From the NCBI GenBank assembly GCA_949752735.1, contig OX457047.1:10843072-10907071 (forward strand): a DNA stretch of 64,000 nucleotides, read 5' to 3'. The translations under genes were made by a program, and so were the position numbers. This document shows, one piece after another, positions 50,575 through 62,583 of the stretch (position 1 is the stretch's first letter; each line of letters starts with the position of its first letter). Origin of the DNA: Lumbricus terrestris (Eukaryota; Annelida; Clitellata; Crassiclitellata; Lumbricidae). Below the pieces are notes generated by a model that was not told the origin of the DNA, did not search any database, and saw only the letters and a list, made by a program, of their open reading frames with translations.

Positions 50575-50701
50575 GATGGTGATGGTGATGGTGATGTCGA
50601 CGATGATGATGATGATGACGACGACGATGATGATGATGATGACGACGACGACGACGATGATGATGATGATGACGACGACGACGACGACGATGATGATGAT
50701 A
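50575..50701 (+). repeat. GAT/GAC compound repeat
   Basis: Alternating blocks of GATGAT and GACGAC, contiguous with the tail of the family B SINE. A poly-Asp frame here is an artefact. Confidence 0.92.
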
Positions 50702-50702
50702 C

Positions 50703-50912
50703 CGGTAACGATGAGTTCTCTGCTCGAAGGCAGGTTCATTGGCTCTACGCCCCTGGGGATGAGATGAGTGAGGTGGTTTCCCGTTGCCTTCCTCACAGAC
50801 AATTGTGGGTGAGCAACTTGTCCAAGGTCGCTACACAGTGGCTCGAGGTAGATTCCAACCTGCGACCCATCGGTCATAAGGCGACGAACTTATCGCTAAA
50901 CCACCGTCCCAC
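50703..50912 (-). mobile_element. tRNA-derived SINE, family B, partial (minus)
   Basis: The body and tail match family B (GAAGGCAGGTTCATTGGCT, GGTGGTTTCCCGTTGCC). The tRNA-like head has diverged. Its tail adjoins a 125-bp GAT/GAC repeat, suggesting that the SINE tail seeded the microsatellite. Confidence 0.8.
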
Positions 50913-51324
50913 TTGATATAAGCCTTCTTTATTACCATCACTTATGCACTATCGTAATAAGTAGGCCTACTATCCCTATATACTATTGCAGTAATTACCA
51001 TCCCTATAATATGCTAAATATTGTAACAATAATTTTACTATCTCTATGTATGCCTACTATTGTAGCAATGTAACCTAGTCAAAATCTAAATCGGACATTT
51101 CTAATCTGTTATACTGTAACGCTACTCTGCGGGTCTTGAGATCGGGGCAGTTCTACCTTGATCATATGAAATTAAACAAGAAATATCTGTATTTCTGCTT
51201 TCTCGACATCTTAACGACGAATACAACATCACTTTCCTAATCGGTTTTAGTAGCCTATAGGCCTACATTTTCGTCGTTAAATGTCACCATTTAATGCTTC
51301 TCTTTCAGTGGAAATGTTCAAGTG

Positions 51325-51740
51325 ACATTTCTGCATCCCGTGTAAGTGCTGCATACATGGCTATAATTTTATAGGCTAAGCCAACGGACCTACGTAACAA
51401 GACAGTTTTAAAATATAGGCCTATGCTTATGCAGAGTTAACTTAATGGTCAGCCTGAACTATAAATGATGCTAGAACACTGTAAAAGCTGTCGAATAAAA
51501 TTATCTTCTCTAAGTCACACCAGGAAAGAAGAAATCTGGCTGCTAGGAATTAGTTTACCATAATAGTCTAACACACCAAACACCTCAGACTGCCACAGAA
51601 TATCAGCATGTAGGTCTACATGACATTTTCTGCATCTCGTGAAAGTTCTGCATACATGGCTATATGAGCCAACAGACCTACGTTACAGAGCAGTTTGAAC
51701 ATATAGACCTATGCTATAACCAGAGTTGACTTAAATGCAA
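51325..51740. repeat. Dispersed duplication of ~130 bp
   Basis: The segment at about 51325-51450 (GTGACATTTCTGCATCCCGT, TGCATACATGGCTATA, GACCTACGT) recurs at about 51612-51735 with about 85% similarity by eye. No coding content or element ends were recognised. Confidence 0.6.
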
Positions 51741-51949
51741 ACATCAGCTACACAAATGGAATGGGGGACGAGTGGTCTATTAGTTTGATTCAACTCGTCA
51801 AGAGACACAGTCGCTGAGCTGGAACCTAAGCTTGCTATTATCGTCCAACCTGTTTACTATTATCATTCCTCCACGAATATATCATCAAACGCCTATCATG
51901 CGAATGGTGCGATAACATTCTATTTCATCCAATCAATATGCCACCATTA

Positions 51950-52531
51950 TAGCGTCGTTATCATAATAACCAAGGCGTCGTTATCATAATAACCAAGGAG
52001 TCGTTATCATAATAACCAAGGCGTCGTTATCATAATAACCAAGGCGTCGTTATCATACTAACCAAGGCGTCGTTATCATAATAACCAAGGCGTCGTTATC
52101 ATAATAACCAAGGCATCGTTATCATATTAACCAAGGCGTCGTTATCATAATAACCAAGGCATCGTTATCGTAATAACCAAGGCGTCGTTATCATATTAAC
52201 CAAGGCGTCGTTATCATAATAACCAAGGCGTCGTTATCATACTAACCAAGGCGTCGCTATCATAATAACCAAGGCGTCGTTATCATAATAACCAAGGCAT
52301 CGTTATCATATTAACCAAGGCGTCGTTATCATAATAACCAAGACGTCGTTATCATAATAACCAAGGCGTCGTTATCGTAATAACCAAGGCGTCGTTATCA
52401 TAATAACCAAGGCGTCGTTATCATAATAACCAAGGCGTCGTTATCATAATAACCAAGGCATCGTTATCATAATAACCAAGGCGTCGTTATCATAATAACC
52501 AAGGCATCGTTATCATACTAACCAAGGCGTC
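51950..52531 (+). repeat. 23-bp satellite, about 25 units
   Basis: The unit contains GGCGTCGTTATCATAATAAC followed by CAA and is very homogeneous. The variants are mostly GCATCG for GCGTCG and ATATTAAC or ATACTAAC. Each unit contains the dyad GTTAT...ATAAC. Confidence 0.95.
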
Positions 52532-53077
52532 AATTGGTGGATATTTAAAGTGAAACTTAATGAATAGCTAAAAATTCATCAGCGAAGATTGGATTGAAGT
52601 CTAAAGACGAAAGAAGTCGGGCATCGGTGGACATGCAATTTGAGAGATTCAGCTATTATAGACCCGAACGATGTCGAAGATTTGACCAAACCATCTGTAA
52701 TGGGAATTCGGAAGCTTTTAGTCTGTCACTCAGGTTTCATTACAGCAGAAATTTAGCCTTCGCACACTATATATAATTATATTATATAATTATATTATAT
52801 AATTATATTATATAATTATATTATATAATTATATTTACACTTAAGTCACTCACTGATATAAAATAGAAGCCTTAAAATACCTTAATCCAATTTCGTCCGA
52901 TCCAAACTGACGCACTTACATCCGATCCCAGTGAATCCAACTCAGCACAATCTGTTATGATGAAATCTTTCAACGGCTGCTTGACATTATTATTATGCCA
53001 CTTCACCGATATTCCATGTATGGTTGGAAGACTGGCTGTCTAATTTTTTATGTAGTTGTCGCCCCTGACCTTCCTAT

Positions 53078-53171
53078 CCTCTGTTTGTCTGTCTGCCTGT
53101 CTGTCTGTGTCTGTGTGTCTGTGTGTCGGTGTGTCTGTGTGTCTGTGTGTCTGTGTGTCTATATGTCTGTG

Positions 53172-53204
<33 letters not shown>

Positions 53205-53232
53205 GACTGTCTGTCTGTCTGTCTGTCTGTCT
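53078..53232 (+). repeat. GTCT/GTGT microsatellite
   Basis: GTCT runs flank a GTGTCTGT run over about 155 bp, immediately before a perfect hairpin at 53277-53309. Confidence 0.93.
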
Positions 53233-53276
53233 TCATCTCCCTCGCTCGCGCGCTTGCTCTCGCGATCTCTATCTAT

Positions 53277-53309
53277 CACGGTGCGTTGGCCTGAAGCCAA
53301 CGCACCGTG
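53277..53309. other. Perfect 14-bp hairpin
   Basis: CACGGTGCGTTGGC and its exact reverse complement are separated by CTGAA. It lies four bases before the probable 5' end of a Helitron-like element. It is G+C-rich in an otherwise low-complexity context. Confidence 0.9.
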
Positions 53310-53313
53310 TATA

Positions 53314-54211
53314 ATCGATATAAATATAGATTAGATTCTGTGTGTTTAACCGGAATGCAATTCCACAGTTTTGAGCTTTTCACTTCAAACCTTCACTGCT
53401 GTGTTCGTCTCGGCATCGGACGCGTAGTGGAGGGGTTCGCGAATCTCTACCACCAAGGGGGCCAGGGTGGGGAAGGCAAAACCCTCATTTTCTCTGTTGG
53501 CCTTTGCCCTCACAGGCCTATGACAGCACTTTTCTTTCGGGTCCCATACGTACATGTATAAAAGCAGCGGTTGACACCGTTTTAGAGGTGTTTAAGGCCA
53601 GCCCTTTTGCCAGTCCGGATTTCACGGGTCGCGTACCGGTGGAGGTCGGGGGTGTAGGAGGAAGTGGGGTGGAAGGGGATGGAGTGGGTGGAGGGGAAAT
53701 TGGGGTGGGTTGGGGTGGAGGGGTGGAGAGATGGGGGCGGTGGGATTGGGATGGGGTTGGGGCGGAGTGGGGTCTTGGTGTGGGGTTGGTGGGGGTCGTT
53801 GGGTGGGGGTGGATGGGTGGAGGGTGTGGTAGAGGGGGTGGAGGGGCTGGAATGGGGTGGAGGGCCTGGGGTGGGGTGGAGGGGTGGTGTGGGAGTGGGG
53901 TGGGAAGGGGGTTCGTGCGGTGTGGGGAGGTTGGGTGGTGGATTGGAGGTGGGTGTGGGGTGGGAGAACGGATGGGGAAGTGAGGGTGGGGTAGTGAGGA
54001 GCGGTGGTGGGGGTGGAGTGGGGGAGTGTGTGGGGGAGTGGGTGGTGGGGTGGGAGAGGGGAGTGGGGTCGGGTGGGGTTGGATGGGAGGGTGGAGGGAG
54101 AGGGGAATTTATTGGGTGGCGTACCGGTGGAGGTCGGTGTGGTGGGGTGGGTTTGTGGCAGGAGCGGGTCGACTCCTAAATTCCCCGGGCAACGCCGGGT
54201 ACCCCAGCTAG
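53314..54211 (+). mobile_element. Helitron-like non-autonomous element
   Basis: It probably begins TCGATATAAATATAGAT after an A at 53313 and ends with hairpin CCCGGGCAACGCCGGG (54184-54199), then TACCCCAGCTAG followed by T. It shares the GTGGCGTACCGGTGGAGGTC unit with the copy at 30845-32344. The middle is a G-rich degenerate tandem repeat that creates long but meaningless glycine-rich frames. Confidence 0.72.
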
Positions 54212-54865
54212 TAATACATAATATAGACTGTATACTTAGGCATGGATACCTACATGTAGGCTAATATTGGAATTCAGTCACCGTTCAACCCGCTCCTCTT
54301 TCATCAGGACACTTCTCCGCCCTTCTGCAAATCATTCCACTTAAACGTCTATCGATAGCAGTTCAGCAGGCCTCTTGAATTAACACCAGTCTTGCAGTTG
54401 GCCTAACTAACCAATTAGTGCCTGACTTTTTGTTTTTTCATGAAAGTGTGAAAATATTGTCATTTCGACATAATGAACATTAGTGGGGAAATCACCATTT
54501 TTGTCTGAAATTCGTTTTTCCAAATTTATTGCCATTTTTTCCGTCTCCGTTTTGGGGACGTTAGGCACAAATGCCCACGGTCTTTTACGATAAGTTCCAG
54601 GCTGGCAAAAATCAACTGCGAAGGTTTCATATAATTATGTTTCATACATTTAATCATGAAAATAAGCATACCTGCAGCTAAAGAAATCAAGTTGCAATAG
54701 TAAAACTCATTGTCTGCTATAATAATTATGAAAAATTTCAAATTATCAAAGAAAACTGGCAAATTTATGGTTTTCGTGCCTCGCTTTTGGACAGCAGCAA
54801 CCCCAGCGACGCTGCATTCCACTAGACTGTAAGGATTGACTTTCTTTCCATAGGAAATCCGATGG

Positions 54866-54925
54866 CAATAGATAAGTAAGTAAGTAAGAATATTCTTTAA
54901 TAGACCTCCAGCAAACGCACAGTAT
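54866..54925 (-). mobile_element. LINE 3'-end fragment in inverse orientation
   Basis: The minus-strand sequence matches the last 60 bp of the CTTA-tailed LINE at 59930-59990: GTGCGTTTGCTGG, then AAAGAATATTCTTAC and the CTTA tail. It is a severely 5'-truncated copy facing away from the main one. Confidence 0.8.
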
Positions 54926-55018
54926 AGTTTAGATCCAAAGCAGCTTTTTGTAAACCAGGGGGATTGTAAATAGCCGAACATATACCACCTTACTACTAGT
55001 GGAATACATGGCAGTGCG

Positions 55019-55282
55019 CATAGACGTAGGGGACATTTCGAAAGTGGGGGGGCAAATTTTTTAATTTTTGCTCGAAAAATCTGATGACATTTTTTTTAGT
55101 CATTTCCTGTAAATCTTCGAAAAAGTTAGCATTTTACCCTTGTGTGCCCGAAAAAATCCGCCTGTACCTGGTTGCCCGAAAAAATTTCCGAATTTTTTCC
55201 GTCCGTGCCTCTTGCCCGAAAAACACATTTGCCAGAAATTTGGGGAACATTTCCCCCCTGGACCCCGCCTCCTACGCCTATG
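55019..55282. mobile_element. hAT-like MITE, 264 bp
   Basis: The ends CATAGACGTAGG and CCTACGCCTATG are flanked by a perfect 8-bp duplication GCAGTGCG (55011-55018 and 55283-55290). The interior has repeated GCCCGAAAAA blocks and no coding capacity. Confidence 0.9.
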
Positions 55283-55587
55283 GCAGTGCGTAATGTCACG
55301 AAGTCCCGCGTAGCTGCTGAATATCCAGGGGTGCAATTGCGCCCCTTGTGCAATTTGCGGACGCCCATGACAAATCCTATAATAAGCCTACGTTTCGACC
55401 GAGTTATGACACTTTTTTATTGGGGTCTACTTGCCAGTAGCCTTTTCCCAGCACTTTCAGTATCCACATCCAACTTATAAGCAACATGAGGAGTCTGTTG
55501 TGACAGTAGTGTCACCATTTTCTGGATGTGACCGAGATGATGTATGTATATGTGCTGATGTTTTGATCCATCTCATCAAGTCTACAC

Positions 55588-57930
55588 GTGTTTGTTGCTG
55601 TGGTCGATAGCGTATGGCAGAGCGATGTTCACAAATATTCTTTTGAACAGTGCCTTCTTGCAGTGCTCAGTGTTTCGATGCCATGGCAGTTAGGAGTGTC
55701 ACCAACCTGTAACAGTTATCATTCCAGCGAGTCAACGTTGTTCCTTATGCTGAATCCATTAATTGTTCGCCTTCAGGGGTTCCCCGGTGTACGAGCAGCG
55801 GTTGGATATGATCTGTTGGATAAGATTGCGGCGTGTGGCTTATTACATTACCGGGGGTCACGCGCTGGATTACATCATCGCATGCGTCACTTTAATGATG
55901 CCTACATCAATCCAAGAGAGCACAAAGAAGAAGACAGCACCATGGGTCAACTTATCCCTGTCCGGGTCAGTACATCGCGAGCAGTTTTACACGCCGTTAC
56001 CCGAAAGAAACCACATGAGATGTACAATTTGATATATCCCGTGACAAACAATAATTATTCAGAACCTCAACGTCCGACTGATGATGCCCATGTACCGACT
56101 CTCGCACCTAAGCATCCATCTGTACACCTCCTAAACCCAAGTAGTCAGAAAATCATGTCAGCCCCTTCTGGACGAACGGAAAGATCACGTCACTTCAAAA
56201 AGAAAAGGTCTGCAAATGGAACGATGCATCCTAGCATTCTTCTATTGAATCCTACCAGTATCGCAAAACCTAACGCCTTGGACCACCTAAAGGCCGACGT
56301 ACTTTCCTTCAACCCAGATGTTGTTGTACTCGTTGAAAGCTGGCTGAAACCATACCATCTTGACATTACCTTCAACATCCATGGATATTTCTTGTTTAGG
56401 AGGGACCGAGTTGGACGAAAAGGAGGTGGCGTCGCAATTTACTGCCGTCCTTCACTAAAGCCTTCGATCTTCATGCCTCAAACACCGTATGCGGCAGAGC
56501 TCGAGTTACTGTGGATCAGTGTAACTATCATGAATCGAAATTACTTTATTGGTGGGATTTACCACCCTCCCAAACCGAGAATCGGCGTTGACCATCTCCT
56601 CTCTACCATCGAATCTACTCTTGATGAAGTTTACAACCGTACTAGTGGCCCCATCGTTATTCTACTTGGAGACTTCAACCAGATTCCATCAACAGCCATA
56701 CTCAATCTAGGTCTTATTCCTGAGTTCGAGGGTCCTACCCATGCAGGACACTCTCTCGATCGCATCTACGCTTCTGAGAAACTTTTCTGCTCCTGCGCGG
56801 CCATCACATCCTCGGTCAGCACTAAACACGCCGCTGTATTGAACCATTCTGTTGCAGATTCCGCCACACATCCGGTCGGATCTGTTGACGGTTCATCGGA
56901 TCGAACTGACAGATCTGTGAGAAGTTTTCGCCTACGCACCCCAGGTCGCATGGCTGCAATGCATGCTTACCTCGAGAACTACCCTTGGACTACTTCTGAT
57001 ACGGATCGCACTCCGACCGCCATTTTTGCCGAATTCTACACGACCATCGAAACAGCATTGGACCATTTTTTCCCCATCAGTCAGGTGACCATACGTGACA
57101 AAGACCCGCCTTACATGACTCCTTACATCAAATTCCTACTCAGAAAGAGATGCAAACTTCTCCGAGCTCACCGTTATGAGCAAGCAACAGTCATCGCAGA
57201 CAGAATTAGCAAAGCCATCTCACGCAAAAATTCTGAATCTTTTGTGGGTTTGGAACGTGGATCTCGCCGCTTATGGACGGAGGTCCGTCGCCTGAGGGAT
57301 GGAGACCAACAGCCAGGCATGGTCGGTGCCAACGTCGAGTCCATCACGGCTTCTTCTCTCAACCTTCACTACATGAACATTTCCACTGATCCTCATTATG
57401 TGCCTCCTCCTCTCAAACAAACTGTTGTTCAAGACCATGTTGTCAATTTTAATCTGTGTGACATTTATAGAGCACTTGCGTCTGTAAAAGGCAACTCCAC
57501 CGGTCCTGATGGCATACCATCATGGTTGATTTCAAACATGGCACATCTCCTAGCTCTGCCTGTTGCGGATCTGTTCGCTTGCTCTCTTACTAACTCTTAT
57601 GTCCCTTTACAGTGGCGCCTCAGCATGATCACCCCCATACCCAAGGTTTCTCGCCCTGTCAAAGAAGCTGACTTCAGACCCATTTCTATCACTTCCATCC
57701 TCTCTCGCATCTTGGAAAAAATTGTCGTACGTAAGTACTTTTATCCCTTTATCACAGATCCCTGCACCAACCGGATCTTTGCAGACCAATTTGCTTTCCG
57801 CCCTTCAGGATCCACATCTGCCGCGCTGATATCCATTACTCATGAACTCCAAACCATGCTCGTATCTGAGCCCTATGTAAGACTCCTGTCCCTTGATTTT
57901 AGCAAGGCTTTCGACACCATTAGACACAAG
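55588..57930 (+). CDS. LINE endonuclease plus N-terminal reverse transcriptase
   Basis: About 210 residues of unassigned N-terminus lead into an apurinic-like endonuclease: the [17 protein letters not shown] start, VVLVESWL (catalytic glutamate), [21 protein letters not shown] and HSLDRIY. A linker and the reverse transcriptase follow: [14 protein letters not shown]...[36 protein letters not shown] and [13 protein letters not shown] (motif A aspartate). It is cut at motif A by the nested LINE; downstream the same reading frame runs on out of register to 58146. Confidence 0.92.
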
Positions 57931-58982
57931 ACACAAGCGTCTGTGGAGTCCCTCAGGGCTCCGTGCTCGGCCCGCTGCTTTTCCTACTCTACACCGCTGA
58001 CGTGGGAGAGCTTGCTACGAGTCTCGGCCTGTCATCACACTTCTACGCCGATGACACGCAGCTCTACACGTCAAGACTTCCATCAACGGTTGTACAACAG
58101 CGGCAGCGAATGGAGCTTGGTATTGAGCGGATCGCAGAGTGGATGAAATCGAACAGACTGCGGCTCAACCCTGAGAAGACAGACTTTATGTGGTGCGCAA
58201 CCAGCAGACGGTGCCTTCATCTTGACACCGGTGCGCTCAGCGTCTGCGGGGCTTCGATCACGCCTTCGACCTCGGTGCGTGATCTGGGCGTTGTGCTGGA
58301 GTCTGACTTATCCATGAGGCGCCATGTGGCTAGGACGGTCAGCAACTGTTTTCGCCAGCTCCGTCTCATCAGGAGCTGTATCAAGTCCTTGCCTTTCGAG
58401 GCCGCTAGAGCAGCTGTCGCTGCTTTCGTCATCTCTCAAGTGGACCGCTGTAACAGTCTGCTGGCCGGAGCACCTGCGTGTCTTTTGGACGGACTTCAGT
58501 CGGTGCTAAATGCCGCGGCGAAGCTCATTTGTAATAGGAGGAAATATGATCATGTTACACCACTCCTACGCGACGTCTTACATTGGCTACCTGTCCCGTT
58601 CCGAATTGAGTTCAAGCTCAGTTTGCTGGTCTACAAATCGCTTCATGGGACAGCGCCTGAATACATCCGCGAGTACTGTTCCGAGACCCATTCCTCCGCT
58701 TCCGGGTTGCGACTCAGGTCGCTTGGGAAGACCGACCTTCGTGTACGGAGGATGAGGACACGTTTCGGCGACCGCGCATTCTCGGTTGCTGGTCCCAGAT
58801 GCTGGAACAGTCTTCCACCGGACATTAGATTGGCCGCCTCAGTGGACTCTTTTAAAACAAAGCTTAAAACTTATCTGTTTGCTAAGGCGTATCCCGCAGT
58901 TGGCCGTTTGTGAGGCGCCCTTGTAGCGGTATGGCCGCGTTACGGCGCCATATAAATTGTCATTATTATTATTATTATTATT
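57931..58982 (+). mobile_element. 5'-truncated CR1/L2-like LINE nested in another LINE
   Basis: It starts inside the reverse transcriptase at the [13 protein letters not shown] block and contains FYADDTQLY (catalytic box), [10 protein letters not shown] and the usual C-terminal [17 protein letters not shown]...[11 protein letters not shown]. The frame is open to 58913. The 3' UTR ends GCGCCATATAAATTGTC with an ATT-repeat tail. Only AAG is shared at the two junctions, so any target duplication is at most about 3 bp, which fits CR1/L2-type integration. Confidence 0.9.
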
Positions 58983-58985
58983 AAG

Positions 58986-59900
58986 CACCTCGCCGATCAA
59001 TTAGCATCACAGCCCATCCCGGATTTTTTATACAATTGGGTCCTTGCTCTCTTGCACGAACGTCAGCACTGCACCAAATTTGGGGGTGAAATCTCTCCGC
59101 TCTGTACCATCAATGCTAGTATTGTGCAAGGCTCTGGCCTTGGTCCTACTGATTTTGTCATAGCCATTTCCAGTCTCAAACCTAAATTCAGTGGAAATCT
59201 TCTCCCTAAATATGCTGATGATAGCTACTTGCTGATCCCAGCTTCTTGCATTGACACCACTCTTTCAGAACTTGACCATATATCTCAGTGGGCATCCATT
59301 AGCAATCTAAAACTAAATCAAGCTAAGACCAGTGAAATGATCATCAGGCGACCTCGGTCTAAAGCTATTGCTCTCCCTCCCCCCATCTCGGGCATCGAAA
59401 GGGTCCAGCAGATGGTTGTTTTGGGTGTCACCATCTCTGATCGGATTGGCTTTGAGGCTCACATTAGCAAAATATGCTGTAAAGCCCGGCAATCCATGTT
59501 TGCTCTGCGTGTTTTAGTTGCCCACGGCCTCCATGGTCAACGTCTGTTTGACGTTGTAAGAGCTACTACCATTGCGAGATTACTTTATGCCTCCCCTGTT
59601 TGGTGGGGGTTTGCCAGCGCAATGGAGCGTAAACGTCTTAACGGTCTTTTAAGAAAATTGACCCGTTCAAGCTTTCTTCCAACCGATTTTCCTAGTTTTG
59701 ACGCTCTCTGTTCTAGGGCTGACTCTGCTCTTTTCCGCTCTATCCTCTTAAATCCTTGTCACATTCTTCGCGACCTTCTCCCTCCCATTAAGGTCACTCC
59801 ATACAATACTCGACCAAGGCCACATAATCTAACCCTTCCTAGAGTTTATTCTTTTGCCAGAAACAGTTTTATTATGCGAATGTTATATAACTTTGCATAA
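58986..59900 (+). CDS. LINE reverse transcriptase C-terminal part
   Basis: The frame continues from HLADQLASQPIPDFLYNW through the FGGEIS..., IVQGSGLGP block and KYADDSYLLIP (catalytic YADD box). A thumb/C-terminal region follows, ending RNSFIMRMLYNFA. It matches the missing half of the frame that ends at 57930. Confidence 0.92.
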   Translation, partial: HLADQLASQPIPDFLYNWVLALLHERQHCTKFGGEISPLCTINASIVQGSGLGPTDFVIAISSLKPKFSGNLLPKYADDSYLLIPASCIDTTLSELDHISQWASISNLKLNQAKTSEMIIRRPRSKAIALPPPISGIERVQQMVVLGVTISDRIGFEAHISKICCKARQSMFALRVLVAHGLHGQRLFDVVRATTIARLLYASPVWWGFASAMERKRLNGLLRKLTRSSFLPTDFPSFDALCSRADSALFRSILLNPCHILRDLLPPIKVTPYNTRPRPHNLTLPRVYSFARNSFIMRMLYNFA

Positions 59901-59990
59901 ATGTTTTTTCTATTATTTATTTCCTCTGTAAACTACTGTGCGTTTGCTGGTGGTATAATAAAGAATATTCTTACTTACTTGCTTACTTAT

Positions 59991-60375
59991 AGTCAAATGC
60001 ACCACGGTCTGTCTTCTTGACCTTGCCCATAGGCTAAACAGGATACGTTGATTGGTTCTAGCTGTCCCGGTAGCTGGATGCTCATGCTGCTCAGAAATCA
60101 ATATTATTTAGGGCGGTAAACAAGTTTGTCAAAATACAGTGTAGGCTATATTTATTTTGTCATCAGTATAATATAGGATTATAGGAGTGCACTCAGTGCA
60201 GTAGTTCCGATTAGGGCGGTCAACTTTTGATTTTGACATTCCGGGACGCCTTCGGTCACTCGATGTGCCATTACCAATTTACGCAATCCGCAGAAGCGCA
60301 TAATGTGACAAAAGTTGTGTCAGCCCAGTAGGCCTATAGAATCTACATCTAGGCCTACAATCTACTAAAAAGTCA

Positions 60376-60408
<33 letters not shown>

Positions 60409-62580
60409 ATAATTTCAGACAAATCATGAAAAGACATGATTTTATAGCGTAAATTTAGGACAAGAATCAACCTCGAGAAGAAACATTTCAAACTCCAGTC
60501 ACCTATAGGCCTAGGCTCATCAGAGTAAGCATTATGAGCCTAAAATTGAGGGAAGTTCGTAGGTATCGTAGGGCCTATAGGCTCATAGGTCTGCGACCGG
60601 AGAGCAGAATTTATTCTAAGCTTAGACCTATAGGCTACTTAATAATTATAGGGCCTACTTATGTGCGTTAAGCAGTTCCCGAACACCGGGCACAAAGTCC
60701 CAGAAATCAGCACATGTCACGCTAACAGATGTGCTTTACATAATTAGGTCGGTGAACTCTCGGTGCTCAGGTATACTTGCGATTGTTAGACAACAGATCG
60801 TTCATAATGTTGAACTCTCTTTCGCAAAAAAGCATTAAACCTGGACACAATATGCTAAACCGAACACCGAGTGTCAGTGATTTGTAAAGTTTTGAAGACT
60901 TTAACTCCCGATGTTCAGCCAACAATGTAGGCTAATGCATCGGTCTGATAGAGAGCAGGACGTAAAAATCATAATACAAATGGCTGAGGTTAGTAAGCAG
61001 AAATTAATATAGGAACAATAATTGTGCTCAGTGGATCTAGACCAAATACCTGGACAATTTGAGATCAATCCGGGACACGGGACGCACAGGGTCGATTCCG
61101 GGACTTTCCCGGCGAATCCGGGAAGGTTGGCAGCCCTAGTTCCGAAGCTAGCGGGTTATATTTAAAGTGTGGTAAAACGCGTGTTGGCTGGCATCTAAGG
61201 AAAGAAGCTGATTTTTTAGTCAGAGTCAGAGACTGTCATTTCAACTCTAAACATCACCCACCTTAGCCGTCCATCTATCTGCCTAATGGTTAAAAGTTGT
61301 TTTTTGAAGACTGGTATAGTGATAGAATTGCGATAATGGTTTTGTTTTTGCGGAAGAATTACGGCAATTTCATGTAAATAGGCCTATGGTTCCAGGACAA
61401 TTTACCCCGGACAATTACCCCCGGACAATTGCCCCCGGACAATTACCCCCACGTGCCAATTGCCCGGACAATTTATCCTCCATGCTGAAAGAATGACGAA
61501 TCAACAACTAAGTATTAGACTCAAAGACGACACACATCAAAGTCTAATTATTAAAACCTGATTATTAGAGTTGTCAGAAAAAACCCATCTACTAATGAAG
61601 TATTGGCATTGAAAGAGTCAACAGAACAACCAAACAACAACTAAGTTTTAGACACGAAATACTTGCCACACATCAAATACTTTAACAATAATTGTTAAAC
61701 AATCGAAACCAGAGTACATAATTATTAACATTGAAATAGTGAAAGAATGACCAAATAACAACTGAGTTAAACAAATGGAACCAGAGTACATGACCTGAGA
61801 CTTGGCATGCATCTAAAAATAAATATAGAATTGTTATTAAACAATAATATTGGAGCCAGAAACTCATTAACACTAATCAGCATTTCTTCTACAATAATAT
61901 TGTATGTCTAATAAATTAATATATGGGCCTTACTGAATGAATGTAACGACCCTTAGTCTTTACGATTTATTTGTCATGTTTGGTTTGATCATTATCAAAT
62001 ATATATTATAATATTATATTATATATTATAATGGCTCAATTACAGGAGAAGGTCTGCAATATCAATTTAATAATAATATCTGTGCTGACTAGTTCGTTAG
62101 AAACCCACGCAGTGAGATCTAATGATACGCAGCAATACATAGCTAGGCCTATATGTAGCAGGACATGGAGACGTATGCAAGTAGAGGGAATAGGCGTCTG
62201 GCAGCGCACTTTGCACTCAACGACCCCGTGACGTCATCAAGGTCAAAGGCTCTTTCAGAAACTCAAAGATCTTTTAGTTGTAGCCTATTACATCATTCAT
62301 ACAATATAAATCTTCGTTCTGCATTTTCTTATAATTTATTGGGGGACGTGCCACAATTACCCCCAGAGTCTACATAGGGTACATAAGTATACTTATTAAT
62401 GTCCTGATACCAAGAAATTGATTAACATTGAACTTCTAATGGTTTGTTTAATTTTTTCCTGGCGCCTTTTTGCCTGAATAACAGGAGAAGGTCCGAAGAG
62501 AAAATTGTGGAGGGCATTTCCACCCTGTCCCTGTCCCTATGCCATGACTGTAATGAACAGCACTTGGTGTAGAAACGTAA
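59991..62580. other. No gene seen
   Basis: AT-rich DNA with an AT microsatellite (60376-60408), repeated GGACAATTACCCC boxes (61393-61475), a fragment of the ATTACG-tailed LINE (61237-61290) and otherwise nothing that I can name. Confidence 0.5.
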
Positions 62581-62583
62581 AGA

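Larger units (their letters stand above)
55588..59990 (+). mobile_element. APE-type LINE interrupted by a second LINE
   Basis: The endonuclease and first half of the reverse transcriptase lie in one open frame up to 57930. The frame resumes at about 58986 and runs to 59900. A 3' tail of CTTA units follows (59972-59990). Removing 57931-58982 rejoins the domain at the conserved [12 protein letters not shown] site. Apart from that insertion I see no stop, so the element was probably intact when hit. The 5' boundary is not defined. Confidence 0.9.

Noticed and set aside
51950..52531. CRISPR-like array
   Set aside because: Units are contiguous with no unique spacers and the genome is eukaryotic.
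53504..54264. Gly/Val/Trp-rich frames of up to 171 codons
   Set aside because: They follow the G-rich degenerate body of a Helitron-like element and have no domain.
55588..58146. One 852-codon LINE protein
   Set aside because: After 57930 the frame runs out of register through a nested LINE; the true continuation is at 58986-59900.
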